Positions 49,684 to 57,408 of a DNA stretch of 64,000 nt are shown piece by piece; the stretch's first letter is position 1; every line of letters starts with the position of its first letter. The notes beneath the pieces are model-generated. The model was not told the origin of the DNA, ran no database searches, and saw nothing but the letters and a program-made list of their open reading frames with translations. This DNA is from Porphyra umbilicalis (lineage: Eukaryota > Rhodophyta > Bangiophyceae > Bangiales > Bangiaceae). A program made the position numbers and the translations under genes. The stretch is from assembly GCA_002049455.2 (NCBI GenBank), contig KV918827.1, forward strand, positions 186,001 through 250,000, written 5' to 3'.

Positions 49684-51322
49684 GCTGCCGCAACGGCCGG
49701 TCCTCGCACAGTCCGACGCCTCGTGGGCAGGGAGCGAAAGGCGGCCGCTTCTGCACAGAGCGGCCGCCAATGGTGAGGCAGCCCGCCTTCCGCCGCACCC
49801 TAGTCAAAAAACGGTCGTGACCAGCGGCGGGCACAGAGAAAGACGGCCGCCAAGAGCAGCGCGCACGCGCACACGGTGCCGCCGCGGCCGCCAACGACAA
49901 CGGCGGCCGCGAAAAAGCGCGCGGACACGCACGTCCTCCCTCCCGTGATGCAACGCGGCCGCCAACGACAACGGCGGCCGCTACAAAGCACGCGCGCTCG
50001 ACGTCTCCTCTCCCGCGCTGCAACGGCGGCCGCTGGCGACGATGGCGGCCGCACGCACGCACGCGGATGCACAATGCTCCTTTCTCGGCGCCGAACGGGT
50101 CGCGGCCCCGGTGCGGTTGCCTCCGGCGCTGCCACCCCGCCCACAAATGGTCCACAAACAGAGTCTGCCCCCAACGCAAGCGACCGTTCGAGACGATGCG
50201 CGGCGCCCCCACCCTGAAACTGCGTAGACGATGACAGAGGGGCCCGCAAGGCTCCACCGCGGCCGTTCTCGACGGTCTCGCAGGTGGCACAACCCCACCG
50301 TACGCCCCAAAAACAGGCGGCCGCCCTCGACCGCCCCCTCGCTCGGGGGGAATCGGGCGGCCGCCTTTCTTGCCTGTCACGCTCAGGGGCCCTGCAGGCC
50401 ACGCCGAGCGTGGCACGCGTGGCCCGCAGGCCTCGCTCAAACGCCACAGAGCTCCCTGCGCGACATGTGGCGGCCAGTCGGCCGTTCACGGTAGACGGCC
50501 AATCGAGGTTGTGGCCGGGGACGTGCACAGCGAGAGTGCGTCTGACCAATGAGCATGCGGATCGCTGACACAAAAATCGGAGGGGGTCGCACGATACTGC
50601 GGCTCCGCAAGGGACGCGATCGTGCGTGGCCCCTGCCGCGTATCGGCAGCCTTGCAGGCCGGGCCGCCCGACCGCCGCAGGCGGCCGCGTGGGAGCCCGC
50701 CCTGCGTCACGGTGACCGGCGGACACCACGCGGCCGCCTCACAGGCGCTTCGGAACAGAATGCTCCAGTGTCGATCGAGGCGAAAGCGCCACCAGATTGC
50801 ACGCATGCTGTACGTCTGCCGGCTGAACGGACCAATGAGAGACCTACAAATCACTGCTGTCAGTCGCGAGATGCGACAGCGCCGCGAGATGATGCGAGAT
50901 GCTGCCAACGTGTCTCCGACATTTGTGCGTTTGACCTCGTCGTGTCTACTCGATCGCAAGAATTTGCAGCCATTTGAAGCCTATCGCGCTGCGTGTCTCA
51001 CTGACCGGCTTATTTGCTGTCAATTGGGGTCCAGATCAGCGTGATCGCGAGGTCGATCGATGGCCTGTTTGCTTGAAATGTCGCACTGGACTGTCGGAAT
51101 GTGGACATCTCACGGGAAAGCCGCTCGCAGGCTCCAGTTCGCAGGTCGACAACCCAGCAACGTCACCTTCTCCGTTTCCCATACACTGCGATCTGCCGAC
51201 AGAAGAAAACAAGTACTCTGGATCCGAGCGGAGCGGGTCCGCAGAGCCTGCGCATATCGCTGCCGAAACGCTTTTGGCCACTCATAGGCGCACACGTTGC
51301 GCTCTTAAACGGTTCGCAGATC
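49684..51322. other. Right non-coding part of the Harbinger element
   Basis: No gene I can support. 49740-50760 is dotted with GCGGCCGC or GGCGGCCGC motifs every 30-100 bp in sequence that does not look coding. 50800-51300 is lower in GC and carries TTCGCA motifs near 51137 and 51311 resembling those at the left end. Long low-complexity open frames here (for example 49586-50440 and 49800-50729 on the minus strand) show no family features. One of them could be a 5' exon of the minus-strand gene. Confidence 0.45.
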
Positions 51323-51351
51323 GTTCGCAACCGACGTTGTTGGGTGTGCTC
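51323..51351 (-). repeat. Right terminal inverted repeat of Harbinger element
   Basis: 29 bp, exact reverse complement of 42433-42461. Confidence 0.95.
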
Positions 51352-51354
51352 TTA
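51352..51354. repeat. Target-site duplication TTA (right)
   Basis: TTA directly outside the right terminal inverted repeat, matching 42430-42432. Confidence 0.85.
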
Positions 51355-51518
51355 GGAGCTGTAACCTACTCTCATTCGGGGTAGGGGGACCGCCGGGGGG
51401 ACCGGGGACTTGAAATCGACTTGATTTGGTTTCTGACAGCAGATCGCCACAATTTGATTGGTCGATTCTCATCGCTATCAAACCAATCGCATGTCCCGGA
51501 ATGCACGTATCCATCTTT

Positions 51519-51528
51519 CTATATAAAT
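51519..51528 (+). promoter_or_regulatory. TATA-like box
   Basis: CTATATAAAT lies about 20-30 bp upstream of the hairpin at 51548-51648, which is the spacing expected between a TATA box and a transcription start. It is the clearest TATA-like sequence I noticed in this GC-rich region; function is inferred. Confidence 0.35.
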
Positions 51529-51547
51529 TTGGCAGCGAGCACTGCGG

Positions 51548-51648
51548 CGAAAAACGCAGTGTCAGCGAGACACCCTCAGAGCCCCCAGCGGAGGCGCGCA
51601 GCGCCGGAGCCGGGCCCCGAGGGTGCCGAGATGACACTGCGTTTTTCG
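51548..51648 (+). repeat. Hairpin-forming inverted repeat
   Basis: A perfect 17-bp inverted repeat (51548-51564 CGAAAAACGCAGTGTCA; 51632-51648 its reverse complement), with inner complementary blocks CACCCTC/GAGGGTG and GAGCCCC/GGGCCCC, around a short GC-rich loop. If transcribed from the TATA-like box just upstream it would fold into an extended stem-loop RNA. It could equally be a small palindromic repeat. Confidence 0.65.
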
Positions 51649-51654
51649 CGCACA

Positions 51655-52480
51655 GCGGAGCGTGGCTGCCACTAGGATTTGCCCCGAGAAACACTGCACG
51701 GCGGCCCGCAGATGGCAGTTGTTAAAGCGTCAATCTCTAAGTCTGGAAATTCACCTGGGAGCGCTGCACGTGGGCTCCCGCTTTGGTTCTTAAACCTCTC
51801 GAGTGCGCCATGTAGATGTGGAAGGTGCGGCGTGGACGTGCGCGGTCCTCCCGCATGCCCAGCGGTCCCCCCAGCGGTCCCCCCCAACAATACATCGGCT
51901 TGTTCCAACTTATCATCCCTGGGAGGACCGCTTGTAGAACACCGGTCCCCCCGACGGTCCCCCCCGAGGGATGACCCCATCCCGCTTGACTCTGTTAAAC
52001 AGTGGTCAGAGGAGGGCAACCACGCACTTAACCGGGCCTTGCCCCGGCGGATGGCCCAAATGAGCCAGGGCGTCTCCAGCCGCCCTGGCCACAGCAGCCA
52101 CGTGGGTGCACCGCAGGCCTTCCTGCCATCCTTCCCTCCTAGCCCCCCCACAATTAGTAATCGACAATCATCCCCACGTAACCGAATTCGGCTAGGTGGG
52201 GTCCAATGCTGGCTTCTCAGAGCTCCTCGCGGATCGGGAGACGCCCTCTGCGCAACACACGTGGCGGCACACATGCGACACCTTTTCTTCCAGGCCTGGG
52301 GCCCGGGCCCGACTCCCAGATTAAAACGGAGATCGACATTTCCACAACAAGGCCCTGCGAGTGTTCTGAGCCAGTTGTAGAGGGGCTGGGCACCGCATGT
52401 GCTGCCACCTCTGGATGGAGTTGCTGAGCCGCTAGCAGCTTAACGGCTCGCCGGCCCCTTGTCCTTAACCCCAGTGCTCG
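51655..52480. other. Intergenic DNA with interspersed-repeat fragments
   Basis: No gene recognised. 52097-52150 (CCACGTGGGTGCACC, TCCTTCCCTCCTAG) resembles 55633-55685 in the same orientation, and 52160-52275 resembles 39078-39190. Several GCGGTCCCCCC-type runs occur at 51850-51965. Confidence 0.45.
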
Positions 52481-53504
52481 AACAGGCAGCCACCGCCCCA
52501 GCCGGCAGGCTGCCGCTGGCCACCCCCACCCACCGCCCCCGGTGCCGCCCCCTGCACCCGCGGCCGCCCCCTGCACCCGCTGCCGCCCCCGCGTCCGCTG
52601 CCGCCCCCCGCGTCCGCTGCCGCCCCCCGCGTCCGCTGCCGCCCCCCGCGTCCGCTGCCGCCCCCCGCCCCCGCGCACGCCCGCCTCCCCCGCCGGCGGC
52701 TGGCCACCGCCCCCGCTCACGGCCGCCACCCCCGCTGCTTGCCACTGCCTCCACCCCAGCGCGCTGTCCCCGCTGCTGGCCGTAGCCCCCGCCCCCGAGC
52801 GCTGACCCAGCCACTGGCCGCTGCCCCCGCCGCTGGCCGCCGCCGCCGCCCCCGTCCACCGCCCCCGCCGCTGACCGCCGCCCACGCAGCCGGCCGCCAA
52901 CCCGACCGCCACAGGCAGCCGCCACCGCCCACCGCCCCAGCCGCCGCCCGCCGCGACCGCCTCCGTCCGCCGCCTCCGCCCACGCCCGCCACCCTCGTCC
53001 CTTCCCCCCACCCTCGACGCTAGCCGCCCCCCCCGCCGCCGGTCGCCACGCCCACCCCCGCCCACCGCCCCCTTCCCGGCCAGCTTCCACCGCCGCGGGC
53101 CGCCAGCCCCGCCCACGTCCCCGCCCACTGCCCCCACCGCTGAACAATGCACCCGCCGCTGGCCAATGCAGCAGCCGCCGCGCGCTGAAACCCGCCGCTG
53201 GCCGCCACCCGGGCACAGGCCGCTACCACGACCTCCGCCGCCCGCAGCCGCTGCCGGCCACCCCCGTTGCCGACCGTCGCCCTCGCCGCTAGCAGACTCT
53301 CTCGCCCCAGCTCGCTATCCGCACCGCTGCCCGCCGCCCCTACCACATGCCGCCACCTCGTCCGCAGGATGCCACCGCCCAACGCCGCCGTCACCGCCGC
53401 ACGCCGCCCTTGCCGCTGGTCCCCACCCCCGCCACTGGCCTGCATCTTCGCCACCTGCCGACACCTCTCTGCAGCCGGGCGCCGCCGTCGCCAGCTGTTC
53501 CCGC
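52481..53504. repeat. GC-rich degenerate minisatellite
   Basis: C/G-dominated low-complexity DNA built on CCGCTGGCCGCCGCCCCCGC-like units. At about 52590-52672 there is a cleaner tandem block of a 20-bp unit, CCCCCCGCGTCCGCTGCCGC, repeated four to five times. All six frames give Pro-, Ala-, Gly- or Arg-rich open frames; I call no gene. Confidence 0.7.
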
Positions 53505-54165
53505 CGCTGGGCACTGGCCCCGCCGCTGGCCATCGCCCCCGCAGCCGCCCGCCATCCCCACCGCCGCCTGCCGAGGCCGACCACCGCCGCCGCTCCAGCC
53601 CGCCGCCCCCAACCCTGTCTGCCACCCCCACCCCCGTCCGCCACTCCCACCCTCGCTCGCTGCCCTCGCTGCCGTCCGTCTCCCCCGCTCCCGCCCCCGC
53701 CCGCTGCCCCCGCCGCCGCCCGCAGTCGCCGCCGCTGGCCGCCGCCCCCTCCGCCGGCCGCTGCCCCGTTTTGTTTTCTCAAAACAGTGGTTCCTGCTTC
53801 GAGATGACAGTGCGTGTTATAGGTAGTCAAAAGGTATGTTGGTCGGCGTTGAGTGGACCCCGCAGCCTCGGACTGCTGGCATCTTGCCTGACCGAAAAAA
53901 ACATGACGGGTGGTTTTTTACGCCAAAAGACGCGTACCATCGTGACCAGCGCACCAGAAAGCACCATGTGGGTTCCTTTGCAGAGGATGTGTGTTTTAGT
54001 CGTTTTGCTCATCTTTCACCGGGATGTGCCCAATGCAACCCCGGGAGAGAAACAACTGCGGGCTGATACAAACGAGGAGAGCGGTCCAACTGCACAGTTT
54101 TTTCTCTGGCTGTAGGTACTCAGGAGGGATGGAGTACCCCACAGGAGACAAGTGCACTTGCTTTT
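53505..54165 (+). repeat. Left arm of near-perfect large inverted repeat
   Basis: About 660 bp, reverse-complementary to 54320-54975. The inner 395 bp (from about 53771) are identical by eye, including AAAAAAACATGACGGGTGG and TGCAACCCCGGGAGAG. The outer GC-rich part differs mainly in the length of C/G runs. The loop is 54166-54319. No transposase or other protein is encoded; short open frames occur in mirrored pairs. Confidence 0.9.
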
Positions 54166-54319
54166 GCGTGATCCGCAGATCGATTTTGATCCGCAGATCG
54201 GTTCTGACACTGGCCAATGCGCAGCGCGCGTGGCCCACAGCTGACGATGTACAGTCCAGTGCCTCACTCCGTTGCGCTTCCCGTCGCGCCTACGGCAGTT
54301 CCCTCGGGATTTTCCACGT
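54166..54319. other. Loop of the large inverted repeat
   Basis: 154 bp of unique sequence between the arms, containing two copies of GATCCGCAGATCG about 18 bp apart. Part of the loop (near 54210-54310) is homologous to 40645-40750 in the diverged copy, so the loop belongs to the repeat family rather than being target DNA. Confidence 0.7.
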
Positions 54320-54975
54320 AAAAGCAAGTGCACTTGTCTCCTGTGGGGTACTCCATCCCTCCTGAGTACCTACAGCCAGAGAAAAAACTGTGCAGTTGGA
54401 CCGCTCTCCTCGTTTGTATCAGCCCGCAGTTGTTTCTCTCCCGGGGTTGCATTGGGCACATCCCGGTGAAAGATGAGCAAAACGACTAAAACACACATCC
54501 TCTGCAAAGGAACCCACATGGTGCTTTCTGGTGCGCTGGTCACGATGGTACGCGTCTTTTGGCGTAAAAAACCACCCGTCATGTTTTTTTCGGTCAGGCA
54601 AGATGCCAGCAGTCCGAGGCTGCGGGGTCCACTCAACGCCGACCAACATACCTTTTGACTACCTATAACACGCACTGTCATCTCGAAGCAGGAACCACTG
54701 TTTTGAGAAAGCAAAACGGGGCAGCGGCCGGCGGAGGGGGCGGCGGCCAGCGGCGGCGACTGCGGGCGGCGGCGGGGCAGCGGGCGGGGGCGGGAGCGGG
54801 GGAGACGGACGGCAGCGAGGGCAGCGAGCGAGGGTGGGAGTGGCGGACGGGGTGGGGGTGGCAGACAGGGTTGGGGGCGGCGGGCTGGAGCGGCGGCGGT
54901 GGTCGGCCTCGGCAGGCGGCGGTGGGGATGGCGGGCGGCTGCGGGGGCGATGGCCAGCGGCGGGGGCAGTGCGCA
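54320..54975 (-). repeat. Right arm of near-perfect large inverted repeat
   Basis: Reverse complement of 53505-54165 with a handful of differences, mostly single-base C/G run lengths. Beyond about 54976 the two sides remain similar in kind (GC minisatellite) but no longer align base for base. Confidence 0.9.
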
Positions 54976-56810
54976 GCGGCGGGGACAGCAGCCAGCGGCA
55001 GGGGTGGTGAGCGGGGGCGGAGGCGGCCGCCAGCGGTGGAGGCGGTGGGTGAGGGTGGGGATGGCAGGCGACGACGGGGGCGGCGAGTGGCGGCGGGGGC
55101 GGCGGCCAGTTGCGAGGGCGGCGGCCGGTAGACGAGGTGGCGGGTAGCGGTGGCGCACGACGGGGTGAGGGTGGCGGCTGGTGACTGGGGCAGCGGCCAG
55201 CGGAGAAGGCAGCAGGCGGGGGTGGCGGCGACGGCCGGCGACGGCGGCCGGCGGCGTGGGTGGCCGGCGGCGGGGGCGGCGGGCGAGAATGGGGTGGTGG
55301 GCAGCGGCGGGGGTGGCGGGCGGCGTCAGGATTGGCGGGCGGGGCGACGGGGAGATAGCCGCCAGAGAAGGGCGACGGGGGGGCAGCGGAGAGCGGGGGT
55401 GGCGACTGGCCACGGGGCGGCAGACGGCCGGGTCTGCCTCGAATCGGTACGCACCAGCAGGTAGTGGGGAAGGCATGGTCTCCTAGGGGGTGAGGAATGG
55501 GAGCGCTTGGGTCAAGGACCAAATGAAGCCATAGGCGGTAAGTATACCAGGGTGGACTGGCCACACCCACGCCCAAGTACGTCCCTGTGTCGGGCCCGGC
55601 CGGGCGCTGTCCCGATCGTCCGGGCCCGAGGTGCCACGTGGGTGCACCAGGTGCCGTCCTGACGTCCTTCCCTCCTAGCCCCCCCACCCACCCGATTTTC
55701 TGTTGGCTGGGGATAGATCTGAATTTCTGCCTCCCCCCCCACCTGCCACTTTTTGTGGCCGGCATGGATAGTTTCCAATTACTGCCTCCCTGAGAACGGC
55801 TGTCGGTGTCTGCCACGAGTCGTAGACCGGCCATATTCAGTGAGCTACTGACTCAATATCTTGGTTCACGGGCAATGTGTGGCAACTGTGCCTCGGGATT
55901 GTAGTTGCACGTATCGGGCAGGATGGCGTGGATCTCGAGCGGCTGACGCTTGAGTGCGCCGCGCCTCATCCATTGACAGCCCACCAGCAGAGCGGGCCTT
56001 GTTGGCCACCCCCCCGCCCCACCCCCCTCCACCATCTCGATGGAAGCGGCCCACAGCCGCGGCTGCCGACCAACCAGACGGCCAACCGTACCTCGTGCTG
56101 TGGTGGTTTGCGCCTGGCAACGCGATCCGGTGGCGCACACAACGGCGAGTGCGCGCGCGCGCGCGCCGCCGCCACTGCCGCCAAGTTATGGGGGGTAGCG
56201 ACAGGCGAGCTGCGGCCCGGGCCGCGCTGGGAGCGACCCGCGGGCGCGCCGCTTGCAGTCGGCGCCGCGCGCCCCCGCGACAGCAGTGTCAAGCACCCGA
56301 GTGCGGCCGCGCTGGCCCGCCTCCCCGCTGCCGTTTCGGACGGGCGGGGCGGGCGTGTGTGTCCCGATGGACCGTGTCGAGGGCGTGGGGGGGGGGGGGG
56401 GCGCGCAGCCAACAAAACCTTCGGCAACCTCCACAGCACTCGATGTGCCAGTGTTGCTGGCAGCGATCTGCGGCTGCGTTGGGAGAGTGGACGGCAGTGA
56501 TGGTCGCAGAGGTGTGGAGTGTCGGTGCCCCCATCCCCGCCATTGGGTGGCGCGACGTGCACGGTTCACGCCGTGTGGGCGCGTTGCGCGCCCCGATGGC
56601 GGTGGTGGTCACGTCCCGAGCCGCTCCGTGACGCAACGGCGGCAGCGGGACGCTGGTCCTGACTGCCTCGTGCGGCGGCGTGGAGGCTGGTAGCAAACGG
56701 GCCGCTGCTCTATTGGAGCGGTCACGGGTGGCCTCTGAGGGATTGCACGTGACGGAGATGCCGTCTGGCGGGGGATGCCAAAGCCTCAGCCAATGCCACA
56801 GGCTGACGTG
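54976..56810. other. GC minisatellite and intergenic DNA before the Copia insertion
   Basis: 54976-55430 continues the GC-rich minisatellite, now G-rich on this strand. 55633-55685 resembles 52097-52150. Beyond that I see (GC)n at about 56150-56168 and a long G run near 56385-56402, but no gene I can support. Open frames at 55877-56500 and 55954-56631 show no recognisable family. Confidence 0.45.
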
Positions 56811-56815
56811 CTCTG
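56811..56815. repeat. Copia target-site duplication (left)
   Basis: CTCTG, matching 62650-62654. Confidence 0.9.
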
Positions 56816-57096
56816 TGTGAGAGTTGGGATGGGCTGACGACCGCGTGTCCGCCGTCAGGCGGATGCGCGGCCGGGCGCGAGGACTGGTGCGAGGACTGGT
56901 GCGAGGACTGGTGCGAGGACTGGTGCGAGGACTGGCGCGAGGACCCCGCGGTGGTGCTGTCCGGATTGTGCGGGTGCGGGCGCCAGAAGGCGGGGCGCGC
57001 CCGGGATGGGTCGCCCCGCTTGGCTTTATGAGGAGACGGGCTTGGCTGGGATTAGCCCGGCCAAGCCCAGCATCAAGACAACGACCTTTTCTCACA
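56816..57096 (+). repeat. 5' LTR of Copia element
   Basis: 281 bp starting TGTGAGAGTTGGG and ending ACCTTTTCTCACA, equal to 62369-62649. It includes nearly six tandem copies of a 12-bp unit GCGAGGACTGGT (56877-56945). No convincing TATA box is visible; CTTTATGAGG at about 57025 is the nearest. Confidence 0.95.
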
Positions 57097-57109
57097 TGGT
57101 AGCCTGCCC
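57097..57109 (+). promoter_or_regulatory. Primer-binding site (likely)
   Basis: TGGTAGCCTGCCC directly abuts the 5' LTR. The TGG start pairs with the CCA end of a tRNA, and TGGTAGC matches the first seven bases of the initiator-Met type site common in Copia elements. The tRNA identity is not settled from sequence alone. Confidence 0.6.
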
Positions 57110-57408
57110 TCTGCTCGCTTGTCTGTGGTCAGACGTCGCCCTGCGCGTCGTTGGTGGTGTCCCCGCGTCCTCCCGCCCGTCGCTGCGGCGGCCCTTGGCC
57201 GGACTCCTCTGCCCCGGGCCTGGTGCCCGCCGGGCTGGCTGACCGCGTCCGCGCACGCTGGTCACGCTGCTGTGGTTCCCTGCGTCCCCGTGACGGTTGC
57301 TTCCCCAGACCGTGCGCCTGCCGGCGGCGGTCCCCCCTCCCCGCCCGCCGCTCCTCACCCCACCCCGCTCCGTCCCCCCCCCCTCCCCTCCGTTTTCGTC
57401 CGGCCGCC
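57110..57408. other. Copia leader
   Basis: Untranslated leader between the primer-binding site and the gag ATG. It becomes C-rich at 57330-57395. An open frame in the gag register extends back to about 57151 but without an ATG. Confidence 0.6.

Larger units (their letters stand above)
42433..51351 (+). mobile_element. PIF/Harbinger DNA transposon, 8.9 kb
   Basis: Complete element bounded by perfect 29-bp terminal inverted repeats (42433-42461 and 51323-51351; outer bases GAGCACACCCAACAACG) and flanked on both sides by TTA (42430-42432 and 51352-51354). The 3-bp TWA-type target duplication is characteristic of the PIF/Harbinger superfamily. It contains a HARBI1/ALP1-like transposase gene on the plus strand and a convergent minus-strand gene with a zinc-like motif, Pro-rich linker and Myb/SANT-like domain, the usual two-gene set. 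Perfect ends suggest recent movement, yet both genes contain apparent breaks. The interior is packed with CGGCCG palindromes. Confidence 0.93.

Noticed and set aside
48267..49820. 517-codon plus-strand Ala/Arg-rich open frame
   Set aside because: Antisense to the Pro-rich partner gene; its repeats are the 60-bp minisatellite read on the other strand.
52217..53216. Gly/Ala-rich minus-strand open frames in the GC minisatellite
   Set aside because: Low-complexity translation of repeats with no non-repetitive core.
53827..54012. 61-codon open frame (minus) with an identical twin at 54473-54658 (plus)
   Set aside because: Identity follows from the inverted repeat. The diverged copy at 41346-41552 does not preserve the protein beyond what DNA similarity explains, so there is no sign of selection on protein.
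54370..55834. Long minus-strand open frames through the right palindrome arm
   Set aside because: Pro/Ala low complexity plus the mirrored palindrome sequence; the same peptides appear from the left arm on the other strand, showing they are by-products of the inverted repeat.
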